DNA of 64,000 nt from Synaphobranchus kaupii. Its lineage: Eukaryota; Chordata; Actinopteri; Anguilliformes; Synaphobranchidae. Under the pieces are notes generated by a model. It was given only the letters and a program-made list of their open reading frames with translations, did no database searches and was not told the DNA's origin. The stretch spans positions 86,408,356 to 86,472,355 of the forward strand of contig CM056376.1 of NCBI GenBank assembly GCA_029718625.1, in the 5' to 3' direction. The translations under genes and the position numbers were made by a program. This document shows, one piece after another, positions 44,400-56,485 of the stretch. Each line of letters begins with the position of its first letter. Positions within the stretch are counted from its first letter, which is position 1.

Positions 44400-46148
44400 T
44401 ATTTTAAATCTCAGTTTGTAAATTAAATATTTAGCTAAATCTAAATCTTTAGTTTAAATCTTTTGAAAGATATACTAATTAGTCCCGCCCCTTGGTGACT
44501 GGCATCCAATGGAGGGAGGAGGGGAAATAGCTGGCTTTAGTGATGGGGGTAATTGAGGGTCTTCTAGCGAAGTGTGAAACTTGATGTTGCATATATTCCT
44601 ATATTAATTCCTGTTTGACACACATTATTTACATAGCCTACACACAGAGAGCATCTGTTCTAATCATGTAAGAAGTCTGATTAGCTAGCTAGCGAACTAA
44701 CTACATAACATAGGCTACGTTTTGGGCATATTGACGTTACTTCTGGTGTCCTTGACTGATTTATTATGGTGAAGTTGAATATTGACAGCCAGCCAAGCCA
44801 AATAACAAGTTGGAAGCTTGATTCAATAGATGGTTAGTGAGCTACCTCACTAACCTGTCTGTCGCTAGTCATAAAATAGCATGATTCTTGAAACAAACTC
44901 AAACCATTAAAACTACCGTTAGCACTTTGTTGGTCGCTGGCTAATTGAGATAGGAAGCAAATTGATGTTGACAACCTTGGGACCAGCAGTCTGACAAGAC
45001 TGATTAATATAGTTGTGAGTGTCTGGCTAGCAAGGGGTTCGCCTGCTTATGTGATATTACACACTGACATAGATACGATTACCTACAGAGAATAATTCTG
45101 CAAACCTTGTGTCTCTGTCAAACTAATATGGGACTCGATTTGTTCCCTATTTTCCCTTCTACAGAAGTTATTATTTAGCATGTCAGTTAAATCTTGGGGG
45201 GAAAAACTCATATTTAGCATACATTTTCAGGAAAATTCCACATTTATGCTAAATCTGAAAAGAAAATACAGGAAAAATGTGTTGTGTTTTACTTTACATT
45301 TGGCACCCCATATTAATGACTTCTTGATTTCTATAGATGATTGTAATGGGAAAAAAAAGAAGGATTCAGATAGTTTGGTTTACCATATGACTGCACTTTG
45401 GAGCCCAGACAGGATTAAACTTTTTTGTGTTTCATCACATAAAAAAAGCACATAGTATGTCATGAAAAAAGCACATTTCTGTCATGTGACAGAAAACACC
45501 AGAACTATAGCTAGGATTCAGTCAATATTTTTTCTATATCCATAGTGTGTGTTTCATTAAAATCAACTGAACTACATGTGAATAAAAAAACAGCACTTCC
45601 ATGTATCTGTACACAGTCAAACCTAAGGACTAATGTCATTTAAAGGGTAACAAAAGCACTAAAACAACTTATTTTAGATGATAACTGATACATTTGTTTT
45701 TTATGTATTACTGATTGATCCTGGTCCAAATCTTGACAAATTACTGCAGTCAGCCTAAAAAAGAATCTGACTCAAAAGTGTCTCTAGTGGAAAAACATTA
45801 GGTACTGCACGTTCAATCTGTGATTGGCCAGAAATTTCCTCCAGCTGACGTATTCCTCTCGGTGACGAAATAAAAATCTGTACAGCTATGCCCACCAATA
45901 GTTTGGTGGCTACACCCTGAGGTTTTGGAGCAAGGGCAGGCAGCGCAGCTGTTGATCTGCATGGAGAGGAGCTAGAGAGAGCATGCGAGCAATATAGCTA
46001 GCTTACAGTTTAGCTTTTTTGAATATTCTAGTTATAGTAGCCTATTTATTTTTGGTATATATATATTGTTATAGTTAGCTTGATAGTCCCTTGTTTTTTG
46101 ATAGTTAGTTTTTCAGTCTAGCTTAGCAAGTAGCTAGCTAGTTTAAAA

Positions 46149-46150
<2 letters not shown>

Positions 46151-46184
<34 letters not shown>
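46151..46184. repeat. (TA)n microsatellite
   Basis: A pure run of about 17 TA units, able to extrude as a cruciform. Confidence 0.95.
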
Positions 46185-46186
<2 letters not shown>

Positions 46187-46664
46187 CTACTTTATTAAAA
46201 ATAAATATATAACATAAAGCAACTGCGTATCTGACAGGGACGTGGAGAGCTACTCTCTGCGTTGCATGCATGGTGTGGATATTTCCTGTATTTTTATGTT
46301 AAAACGAAACAAAATTTTATGTTCTGACGAGGTAAGTAAAGTATCAATTGTTTACTTTGTTCACACTGTGCCCTTGCTGGCCTGTTTATGTTGAATATTT
46401 TTTGTAGACAAACTATTACTCGCGCTGCACGACGCCGTTCAGTGTGAGCTGCAGTACTAACTGTGGACGAGAGCAGTTATTTACATGGTGTGGGTAACTA
46501 TTTGGACAGCGTGTGTTTTTCTGTTTGCTGGCCGCATCATTAACCGCTTTTCCACTGTTGGCCAAAAGCCCAGGAACTCAAGCCTGGAACCAAAGCACTA
46601 GGGCTACAGTTCTTGCAGCATTTTCATTGGGATTCAGCCAGGCTGTAGTAGCCCAGTAACAGAT

Positions 46665-46870
46665 GTTGCAGGAACGTCCCTGAATGTCCCATGAATGTTA
46701 TAATCACAATGTCATATCATAGCCGGATAGGGACGTTGCTTGAACGTCCCCGAAAATTTCTAATTAAATGTCATATTGTAACCAAACAGTGACCATCCTA
46801 GGACTTTAATAACGTCCTAGTAATGTTTTTAGGACATCCCTAGGGAACGTCACATCATAACTTTCAGGGG
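46665..46870. repeat. Degenerate minisatellite with GAACGTCCC words
   Basis: GGAACGTCCCTGAATGTCCC, TTGAACGTCCCCGAAAAT, AATAACGTCCTAGTAATG and GGGAACGTCACATC recur with ATGTCATATC/ATTGTAACC spacers, giving two to three diverged units of about 65-90 bp. Confidence 0.55.
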
Positions 46871-47339
46871 ACTAAAATGGTAGGCTACATCTACATCTTG
46901 GGTTTCTTGGCATTAAACAAAGTTGCAAATCCGGGTTTTTGAATCGACTTGCCATGCAGTAGCTAAGACACACATCAGCTTTTTGGCATTTCGTAAATTG
47001 TAATGTTTTTAATATAGCCTATTACTATATTTTGTCGTAGGTGGAAAGCTTCTGTTTTGAGCCCCCGTTTTTATGGAGACTCCAGCTAATGGTGATGGTA
47101 TTTTTGTCAGTAGAACTGGTACATTAGTGGCTAACTTGCCAGCAAGTAACGTGGCCTCTCTCGAAAAGATGCTGCAGGACCACCAAACTAGTATATATAC
47201 AGGACTTGCAGTAAAATGCCCAGTCCCACCGCTCAGTGTTGCCATGTCCGCGGTTTTACAGCCCAATTGGTCTGACACCGCCCATAAACTGTAAGCGCTC
47301 TTAGCCATTGTAGTTCACAGTAAAGCAGGTACCTGGTAC

Positions 47340-47463
47340 ATGCGCAGTAGTTTGGGGCTATATCTCTGCTCTCACTACAGCTAGAAAGTTGGATGAGAGC
47401 TCATTTTAATCAGGAGAACTAGGTTTCTACAAATCAAACATAATTTTCCGGTGGAATTCCCCT
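47340..47463. mobile_element. Right end of a TTAA-target element
   Basis: TTTTCCGGTGGAATTCCCCT is followed by TTAA (47464-47467). This is the inverse of the AGGGGAATTCCACCGG terminus common among fish piggyBac-like non-autonomous elements. The left limit is approximate. Confidence 0.5.
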
Positions 47464-47689
47464 TTAATGGCACCACAGAGCATTTTTTTCTCCGGCGTTA
47501 CTTATCAAAGAATACCGGGACAGGAATAAATGAATAAGCACCCACAGTTTTCTGTCTCCTTTCCAATAATTATCAGGCTTTAGTAGGCTACTATGCTAAA
47601 GACATTGTTTAATAGATATTTTATTTAGCTATTCTCGGAAACAAAGACATATAAATGTACAAAGCGAGGATACATCTTAGAAATCATGG

Positions 47690-48394
47690 TGTTAAGGATC
47701 CGAGTAGGGACTGGACTCAAATGCACGACTCAGAGACAGAATACAATAATGCTCACAAAGGGCTTTTATTACTTCGTCCAAAAACTCCAGAAGTATAGGG
47801 AGAACTGAGGCAGAGCAGGAGCGGAGTGCAGGCAAAGGGGCTGGATAGTGGCTGAATCCTGGGTTGGTGTAGCAGTGGGAGAGTGGGAGGCGGGAGACAG
47901 GAATGCGTGGCGTGGAACAAGGAGATGGCTGCAGGCTGGTGGGTAAGCAGAACAACAGACAAGGCGTTAGTTTCAGCAAGAGCAAGACAAAACTATGAAG
48001 CGTTAGTTTAGCAAGACAAAGCAAGACTATGATTTCCAAGACTAGACAAGACCAGAGTTACAACGACAAGACTTAATGAACTGGCACCAGACAAAGAACA
48101 CCGGGAGAATATATAGTGAAGTTAATGAGCTAATGAGTGAATGCAGCGTGAGAATGTATGCGAGAGTGATTGAGCGGAGACAAGGGCGTGAGGAATGCAA
48201 ACGGGGAAACGAATGTGATAGGCAGAGGAAATGCGAGAGTGAATTAGGTGAAACAAGGAGGGAAACCATACCCAGCCTGCACAATAAGGAAGACAGACAG
48301 GGAAACGTAAAAACAAGACAAGAAACGTGAGGGAAAGGGGAAAACACGGAGCACAAACAGGGATGGGGACTGAGAGGGAACGGAGAGTGTAACA
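47690..48394 (-). mobile_element. Solo LTR, 705 bp, minus strand
   Basis: On the plus strand it starts TGTTAAGGATCCG and ends GAGAGTGTAACA, bracketed by a perfect 5-bp duplication CATGG (47685-47689 and 48395-48399). Read on the minus strand it has GTAATAAAAGCC (polyadenylation signal) and GTGCATTTGAGTCC, then the terminal CCTTAACA. No internal retroelement part is attached. Confidence 0.9.
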
Positions 48395-48399
48395 CATGG

Positions 48400-49202
48400 C
48401 CTACGATTACAAAACATTTTGCCTTAAGTCTATAGTTTTGTCTCGAGTGCACTGCATGCAAAGGGATGGATGATAACAACAATAAACTATAAAGTAGAAA
48501 ATAAACTATCAAATATGATAACAACAATAAACTAGGCATTGTGAAAAATTAATGGAAGCTTGACAGTGGTCCCAAACCAAAATAAATTAAAAAGAAAGAG
48601 GGTGACAATTAAGAACACAAATTTGTGATGCTCGCCGGAGCAAATGTGTGAGTCTCCTGCACTATGTGCAATCTGATCTTGTAAGCTACACCTGCGCACC
48701 TTGCTTTGGCATGTATGATATCATATTTTGTGTGATAAATTTGTGATATCATAAAATATTGTAGTGCCCGCCGCTGTTCCTGAGTTAGCACCACCCACTT
48801 TCCCAAAATTCTAAGTGGTGCAGAAAGTTTCAGAGTAATATTGCTAAATAAATAAGTATTACAGTAGTAAATTGTTTTATCTAATATCCTTCATTTAAAT
48901 AGTTACTGGGCTAAAATGTTAATTAGCATGTGAGAGTTTGCTATGGGTGTAAATGACCCCCTGGCAGTGAACTAAATAAAGACACTTCTCTCACTGCTAA
49001 AAGAGTCTTTTTGAAGACAAGGTAGCTAAGCGAGAAAAGAGCTGTGCCGTTCCTCACAATATCTTATTTCTACATGAATGTGACATTTGTCTACTTTCCC
49101 AAGTATAAACCTACCTCTTGCATAGGCTAGAATAAACCGCAGCGTGTTATGCAAGATTGATTTTACTGAAAGATAGTAACTGTTTACACTTTTACCTTCA
49201 TC
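48400..49202. other. Intergenic DNA, no gene recognised
   Basis: Nothing supports a gene. GATAACAACAATAAACTA occurs twice (about 48473 and 48517). Confidence 0.45.
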
Positions 49203-49699
49203 TGTTACGGTTCCGAGTATGAACTGGACTCAAATGCACGACTCGAACACAGGAAGTTCCAATACTCAATTATTTTATTGCTTCGACCAGAATCCCTCCT
49301 GAAGCATAGGGAGAACATATAAGACAAACAGTCCAGATGGTGGGTACAGCAGGGGGCTGGTGATGGTGACAGGAAACCGGGCAAGCTGAGCAGAGGAGGA
49401 GCGGGGAGCGGGAACCAGGGCAGAGCGGAGTGGCAGGAACAGTTGCAGGTTAGCTGAGCGGGGTCCCGGCTGGACGTGTACACAGCAGCAGGATGGCAGC
49501 GGCAGCAGCACAAGCAGGAAGCGGGCACCGCCACAGGATAGTAGAGCTGGAGCTCCGGCTGCATGCACACATAGCAGTCGGTTTGGCAGGAACAGCAGCA
49601 CAAGCAGGGAATACGAACAACTGCAGGTTGGTAGACTCAGAGCAGACAAAAGTTAGTACAGCGAGGCAGGACAGACTGAACAGCGAGAAGCCGTTCACA
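49203..49699 (-). mobile_element. Solo LTR, about 497 bp, minus strand
   Basis: It starts TGTTACGGTTCCGAG and its first 45 bp closely follow those of the LTR at 47690 (ACTGGACTCAAATGCACGAC in both), so both are one family. The other end is best placed at CGTTCACA (49699), giving flanks TCATC and TCATT, a one-mismatch duplication. AATAAA reads on the minus strand at about 49272. Confidence 0.7.
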
Positions 49700-49997
49700 T
49701 CATTGTGAACACATCATGAAGGCAATTCCTTTAAAATAAAATATCTTTATTAATCATATGGAAGATTCTCATTCAAGTGCTTTTAGATGAATACTCATTA
49801 CAATATTAAATGCAAAAACAGTATTTTATTTTGGGCCAAGAAAATAAAACCATGCACAGATGGTTGATTTTATGTTTTATCCAGCTTTAGAAGCCTAAAA
49901 CCCTAACATAAGCATGACATGCTGAGTTTCATACTTATTGCCTGTGTGATTCATCTGCTAGCCAGAGGTCTGCACACTTTGGAAGTACGATGCGTTT
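49700..49997. other. AT-rich intergenic spacer
   Basis: No gene or element end is seen. Confidence 0.4.
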
Positions 49998-50001
49998 TTA
50001 A

Positions 50002-50672
50002 AGGGTAACTACACTCTAGATCACTTATTTGTTTAACTGTAAACGTGTTTGTATGCCTACCTTATAATGAAACTTATTCATGCATTCTGGTATTTCAACA
50101 ATTCTGAAATAATATTGTATATCATAAGAATCTGGTAGAAAAGCGTCTTTGTGCTGCGCCTAATGGTTGAAATTTCCTTTCTGCTCCCCATACTACCCCC
50201 GTCCCAATCGTGATGTCAGAGTACCTCTTTGGAGGTACCTCTACGTCATATGAATAATTGTTGCCCACAACAGAAACAGCCGGCAAGTGATTGGTTAGAC
50301 CCGCTACGTTACTTTCGTTTCGCCTCCACGTTTTTAAACTGGAACAACGTGGCGTCCTGTTAAATTCTCTTATTCCACCTAAATAGTCCACTAAAATATG
50401 TTTCTGAAAATATTTGAGGTGAGAAATAGGCCATGCAGTTGCTGATGTTGATTCATATTTGATGTGCAATGTCTAGTTTGACAGTTTGATCCGAGTTATA
50501 CAAAATAATTTGTACAATGCAAATTTATGCGAATGACGATGGACACAGCTCCTCCGCCCCCACCTCTCTCCCTCGCTCACCCCACAAAGTATTTTTCAAA
50601 ATTGTATAGTAGGCGGAGACAGGCTGAGACAGTGGGTGTAGTTCACATATAGTTCTGTGGTGTAGTTACTCT
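50002..50672. mobile_element. TTAA-target MITE copy 2, uninterrupted
   Basis: The termini AGGGTAACTACACTC / AGAGTAACTACACC and TTAA on both sides (49998-50001, 50673-50676) match copy 1 at 23090-24453. It contains the intact empty site CTCTACGTCATATG at about 50240 that is split by a hAT MITE in copy 1. A small extra segment (TTCACATATAGTTCTG) lies near the right end. Confidence 0.92.
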
Positions 50673-50719
50673 TTAAGTGCAAAAAATGCTTCAAACAAAT
50701 CCTTCCTTATTCCTATCCA

Positions 50720-51090
50720 TGGTGGCCCCCTAGTGGTAGTTGTTACAGTTTTAAGAAAACCCCCAAAATTCCAACGCAGGATTGTTGTGTCACCGCTTGC
50801 AAAAACAACAGCCTACTTTTTACGTATTTATTTACATATATAAAAACATATTTTTATGGCTACGTATTTGTATGCGTATTATGTAGGGTATATACTGTAA
50901 GGATATATACGGTATATTCTGACATACATTTACTTTCTGTTTCTAATTTCTAAATGGTACAGCCTCTTCTTCAATTCGAGCTTTAAACCATGGATGTGCA
51001 GTGAATAGTTTTTGAGATATTGACACTTAAACGAGACTAGTACAAAGTTTCAAATTATGTGAAAATTGCCTCTAGTGGGCCAAAGTGAAC
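50720..51090. repeat. Dispersed repeat family, copy 2 (partner at 42050-42880)
   Basis: It starts GGTGGCCCCCTAGTGG and ends TTGCCTCTAGTGGGCCAAAG, with ACCATGGATGTGCAG at about 50989, in the same order as copy 1. Confidence 0.55.
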
Positions 51091-51174
51091 AGGATTAAAG
51101 CAAAGTAGATTTTTGGACAGATTAGTTATCTAATTTGAGAAATGCACAAAGTAAATTAATTTAACTACAATATA

Positions 51175-54061
51175 CAGTGGGCACCATAATTTATTGGACA
51201 GTGACACATTTTTTGTTATTTTTGTTCTGTACTCTTGCACTTTGAGTTTGAAAGGATACTATGAAGTTGAAGTGCAGACTGTCAACTTTAATTTGAGGGT
51301 ATTTTCATCCATATTGGATGATGAACCATTTAGAAATTATAGAACATTTTGTACATAGTCCCCCATATTCGGGCATCAAAGAATATTGGACAGTGTAACA
51401 TAATGTAAAAATTTTTATATTTGGTCACATATCCTTTGCATGCCATGACTTCCTGATGTCTGTATCCCAACAATATCAAAAGACTCTTGATATCTTATTT
51501 TCTGGTACTCCTACAAGCGATACTATAACCTCTCTGCATTTGAATGGATCTCTATGGGAATTGGGGAGTGGGACTAGATTTAGCTGTAAATTATGTTGGA
51601 ACAGTATGGAATACATGGTTGGTGAAATGGCTGTAAGTCATCAAGGGTCTGAGGTATCAAACAAGCCTGAAACCATCACCTTGCTACCATATATGCAGTA
51701 GATATGGATGGATCACTTTAACCCCTTGGCACAGATGGCAAATTGCTCTGTGCTCTGTTTAAGGCTTTATAACTCCAGGTGTGAGCATCACATACACTTG
51801 GTAAATGGCTTAAATGAAACAAGACAGGTGTACCATTTACAATACAAACTTAGATTTGTTCATTTTCATAATTTAAGTCAAAATAAAGTGCCACAAATGC
51901 AAAGAAATTTCAAAAAAAAAAATGTATTTCTTTAGTTTGCAACAAAATACTGAGAGCTACTTAAGTGAAATCGGTAATATATATACATTTCCTGGATCAT
52001 AAACTCCATGTCCACACGTTCTGCAAAATCTGAGGATGATATCCAGAACTACTAAAGGTCTATGATGCAAATATTATGTGTTTAACTACAAATCAACATC
52101 TTTGGCTCATAAAACTCACTTTTTCATCATTTTCAAGTGGGAATTACTATATTTTCATCAGTATAGGGGGGTAGATATCTATGGGTCCAAAACCATATGC
52201 AAAATATGTCATAAAATGAATAAAATTTGTTTTGTGCATTATAAAGCATATACATTTGCTCCTTCTGATGGCTTAAGATAAAAAAACATTGATATCATCG
52301 TGTTAAATACACCTAAATATGTTGCCTAATCATTCACTCTTGTACCTCAATAAAACATCAGTTTTCCCTGTACTCTACAGTATGTATACTTTTGTCCTGG
52401 GATTGCATTTTTCTGTATTTTTTTTTTTTTTTTTAATGTTCCTATTCATAATGACTCCAAGGAAATGTTTACCTTAATCTACCACATATCAGCGCACAGT
52501 AAATTGGAATGAGCATTTGTCATGCCCTAAGAGACAAGTATATACACCATAGCCTATATTATGTACGATAACATGAACATAAAATAGTATTCCACCATCT
52601 GCAAAATGCTGCCAAATGTTCTATATTCAATGAACATCGGTAGCCTACATCAAAAATAAATTTAACGATTGCACTACAGTATGTGAAATGTACTCAAAAT
52701 GCGAAAATAACAATAGGGCTATCAAATATATTGGAAAGACAGTGCTCGAGTGGAAACATGAACGTACATATGTAGCCAGCAAGACCAACGGCATTTTAGA
52801 CGCAAAAATACTTACATATCGGAAAAGGGAAACTCCCCTCCCTAATGCGTTTCCTATAGAGCTTGCATAATACCAGACCGTTAAAACGAAAACTGCCGTT
52901 ACGCTGGGCTGTAGTAAATTGTTCAAAGCACCCCAAAAGACATGGCATATACCGTTGCTAAAGTTATAATGTACTAAAAAGCAGACAAAAACCAGAATGA
53001 ACTGTAATGAATGAGACAGGCTTACAGGGCATGGGGGTATTACGAGTCGACATTTCAGATAGTGTAACAGCGGTATAAAGTGTTATATATTTTTCAAACC
53101 GATTGTACCAGACAATAAATGACCACTGAATTTTGAAAGGAACATCTCGATGTGTAAAACCAATGGTAGGATTGTATATTTATTTCGTATTTAGTAGCAT
53201 ATATTGCTATTACATGGTAGAATGAGACAGTACTTTCACAGTTTATTTTGCATTTGAGTGAGCTGGGCTTTTCACGGCTTTTCTGGCATACGATCAGGCT
53301 ATTGTTGGGTTTATCTTGTTGCTATGACGTTATTCAAATTTTATATGATGAATAAATATATTTATGAACTCAAACATAGGCTATTGTCCACTATGTCATG
53401 CATGGGTAGGTATAGACTAGGTGGGGGTTGCTTGTTAAATGGACTTGCTACGTGGAAATAGTGACACTCCGTATTCGGCAGAAATCATCACGAACCGTCC
53501 ACCAATAAAGTTAAAACACAGAGTTTGTGATTTCCACTAATAGTTTGGCTGCAGTAGCAACGAATGTCTCAGTTGAGCAAAAAGGTCCCGCCAGCATCAC
53601 CTTCTATGCAAAGGAGTTAAGGGTTGTTTCTCCTGACCAATTTACCTATAGAAATCTATGGGAAAATAAGTCAGGAGAAGAAACCCTTCAAGTTATCCAT
53701 CCATATATTCTGCATATCTGGCAGCAGAGTGATGGTTTAAGGCTTGTTTGATACGTCAGACCCTTGATGACTTAGAGCCATTTAGAAAGCCATGTGTTCC
53801 ATACTGTTCCAGTGTAATTTACAGCTAAATCTAGTCATACCCCACAATTCCCATAGAGATCCATTCAAATGTATGTATGTATAAAAGGTTCTATAATTTC
53901 TAAACGGTTCATCCGATATGGATGAAAATACCCCCAAATTAAAGCTGGCAGTCTGCACTTCAAGCTCATTCTCATTGTATCATTTCAAATTCAAAGTGCT
54001 AGAGTACAGAACCAAAATAACAAAACATGTGTCACTGTCCAATGAATTATGGTGCTCACTG
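51175..54061. mobile_element. Mariner-type element with foldback interior, 2887 bp
   Basis: The left end TA|CAGTGGGCACCATAATTT and the right end TGAATTATGGTGCTCACTG|TA (TA at 51173-51174 and 54062-54063) are inverted copies. The terminal repeats continue for about 220 bp (GAGGGTATTTTCATCCATAT left, ATATGGATGAAAATACCCCC right). Inside, 51540-51720 and about 53630-53870 are inverted (CATTTGAATGGATCTCTATG against CATAGAGATCCATTCAAATG). The central 1.8 kb (about 51760-53560) is unrelated AT-rich DNA with no transposase, probably captured or inserted sequence. Confidence 0.85.
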
Positions 54062-55392
54062 TATCTGTTATCTGAACAAAAACGTCTCCGACGTAAAAAA
54101 AGCCAAGTTACTCACACATAGCCTACAGAGCGCTGTCTATAAGTCCTTAATTCCAACTTGCAAAAACTAGGCCTTCCTTTAAAAGTATTGATATCAAAAT
54201 GTGGCCAAGTTACAACTAACAATATTGCTTATCGTAGCTCACACTAAATAAACTAGCTCTGTTCCAAAGCAATGCCATCCAAACTTTCCTAAATTATATA
54301 ATGCAACTTGGCCCTTCCCTTGTCGGATGCGTAACTCCAAGCTTCCATGTCTGGGCTATGAGCTGCCGAACTTCATCACAGCATAATACCTTTGCAGTTT
54401 TTTTCCCGGTAGTGTAGTCTAACGTTGTCTGCGGGAAATATTTTGGTACCGGACCATGTAGCTAGGTTTAGTTTAGTTTTCTGTAGTGCAATGGATGTAT
54501 AAGTAGTAGTAGCCTAGCTTGTACCTGCTTCCTGACTAGCAGCTGACTGACGTTTCTCTGGCAAAACTAACGTTGGCTAACAAGCTTAATTGGACAACGC
54601 ATATTTCCCAGGAATCTTAGCCAACAGGAAAACAATAGATAGGGTACTACTAAGAAAGTACTACCAGAGATGATTCTTCTGATTATTATTATAATGAAAA
54701 GTGTTTGCAGTAAGATACATTGTCTGCAGAGTAGCGTAGACTAGAGCAATGTTCGGAGGCTATAGTAAGTGTATAGTAAGTGACTAACCATGAATCAGAT
54801 ATGTTTAGAGAATTGGAGGTTTGTGAACCCGATCTCTCAAGGCATTGCAGATTATAGTAGGCTATCGTAAATTCTTAATTTTCCTAGTAGTTAATTTTAT
54901 GGTGACATTGTGTGAAAAGGATAAACTGAACAGAGCTGAAGTGAACAAATGAACGAAGACATAATAAAGAAATGTTGGCCGAGGCGGGCGTTGAAGGTTC
55001 AGTTTCCACAGTGAGTCAGACATGACCGCGGCGCAATGGACAGCACACTCCACACAGACAAATATTTTTGTCGGCATTTGTGTGAGATTTAAACATGTAG
55101 CCAATGGCATTTTTACATTAATGCAAGAACGCGATATTAACCAGATGATATTCTGCGTTGAAACTTTTTTCTTTGGTTGACAAATGGCCATGGGATGCCT
55201 GTTCCCATAACGTTAGCTAGCCTATTGCATTACTGTCCTGTCGTGGTGTCCAGTGACTGAATTGTTTAACAGGCTACAAGTGAACAGTTAATATTGTAAA
55301 CGTGTCTTTGCCTTTGCAATAAAAAAACATTCTTTCATGAGAAAACCAGAACATGTGCATACTGTTTGAGTCCAAAATGAAATTACACTTTA

Positions 55393-55461
55393 ATATCAAC
55401 CAGGCGAGGTACGAACCCACGTCTTTCGCAATACTAAGGCTTGACGCTACCCAGAAGACCA
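55393..55461 (-). other. tRNA-like sequence (pseudogene or SINE head), unit 1
   Basis: On the minus strand CTGGGTAGCGTCAAGCC resembles a box A, and GTGGGTTCGTACCTC a box B. The acceptor stem arms do not pair well, so it is unlikely to be a working tRNA gene. It sits about 115 bases from the GAACAGTTAATATTG motif. Confidence 0.45.
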
Positions 55462-56269
55462 AAGGGGTATAGTCACGTGATATAGGCCATTTGTCAGTGT
55501 CGGTCTGACTTTCACCATTTCGCTGTAGTACAAGTGAAATAGGCTACAAGTGAAACATTGAACAGTTAATATTGGAAACGTCTTTTGCCTTTTTTTCCGG
55601 TAGTGTAGAATGTTACCTGCGGGAAATGTGTTGGTACCGGACAGCTAGGTTTAGTTTAGTTTTCTGTAGCGCAATGCATGTAGGCTATAAGGCATGTTGA
55701 TTCGCTTCGTAGTAGCCTAGCTTGTATCTGCTTCCTGAAGCAGACTGACGTTTTTCTGGCAACAGTAACGTTGGCTAACAAGTTTAATTGGACAATGCAT
55801 ATTTCCCAGGAATCTTAGCCAGAAAGAAAACAATAGATACTACTAAGAAAGTACATACCAGAGATTCTTCTTCTTCTTATTATTATTATTATTAAGAGTG
55901 TTTGCAGTAAGCTAAATTATCTGCAGAGTAGCGTAGACTAGAGCCACATTCGGAGGCTATTGTTTTTTTAAAGTGACTGACTATGAATCAGATATGTTTG
56001 GGGAATTGGCGGTTTATAAATCTGATGTCTTAAAGGATTGCAGCTTATAGAAGGCTATTATCAATTCTTAATGTAGGCTGTTATCGTAAACTCTTAATTT
56101 TCCTAGTAGTTAATTTTATGGTGACATTGTGTTATGTGTGAAAAGGAAAGAGTGAACAGAGCTGAAGTGAAGAAATTAATGAATAAAGAAATGTTGGCAG
56201 AGGCAAGGGTACATTGAGGTTGGGTTTCCACAGTCAGTCAGTCAGTCATGACCACAAGAGCAGAGCGTA

Positions 56270-56319
56270 ACACCCTCCCCAAACCAGACAAGAGCCAGCG
56301 TCCGGTTTGGGGAGGGTGT
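56270..56319. other. Hairpin with 20-bp arms
   Basis: ACACCCTCCCCAAACCAGAC (56270-56289) pairs with GTCCGGTTTGGGGAGGGTGT (56300-56319) with one mismatch and a 10-base loop. It is found only in unit 2 of the tandem duplication. It may be a micro-inversion product or a small-RNA precursor; the sequence alone cannot decide. Confidence 0.8.
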
Positions 56320-56485
56320 GATATAGTACAAGTGAAATACAAGTGAAACATTGAACAGTTAATATTGGAAACCTCTTTTGCCTTTGCAATAAAAATACTT
56401 TAATGTGTTAATGTGAAAATAATAACAGTCTAATAAATGAAAAGTACTTAACAGTTGCACATTTTTTGTGTGGAAAATAAGCACG

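Larger units (their letters stand above)
43242..45312. mobile_element. TTAA-flanked DNA element with AT-rich core
   Basis: TTAA (43238-43241) is followed by TGTATGGGGTGCACAACACA, and the right end inverted reads TATGGGGTGCCAAATG next to TTAA (45313-45316). Further inwards ATTTAGCATAAATGTGG (about 43288) and its inverse CCACATTTATGCTAAAT (about 45238) pair, giving terminal repeats of about 80-100 bp. The core (43340-43855 and 44402-44470) is a degenerate array of AAATATTTAGCTTAAATCTT words. A Tc1 derivative is nested at 43858-44399. No transposase is seen. Confidence 0.7.
45317..47339. other. Intergenic DNA with element remnants and simple repeats
   Basis: TTAA|AGGGTAACAAAAGCACT at 45640 looks like the left end of another TTAA-target element, with CCCACCAATAGTTTGGTGGC inside at about 45890, but no right end is recognised. 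A (TA)n tract lies at 46151-46184. CCGCTTTTCCACTGTTGG at about 46547 resembles a hAT-like terminus without partner. No gene is recognised; the short frame at 47073-47294 has no domain. Confidence 0.4.

Noticed and set aside
47692..48539. Minus-strand open frames of 115 and 165 codons
   Set aside because: They lie in or beside a solo LTR and are rich in leucine, serine and proline from pyrimidine-rich repeats.
49205..49649. Cysteine/alanine-rich minus-strand open frames of 124-132 codons
   Set aside because: They lie within the LTR at 49203-49699 and reflect GCAG-rich repeats, not a cysteine-rich protein.
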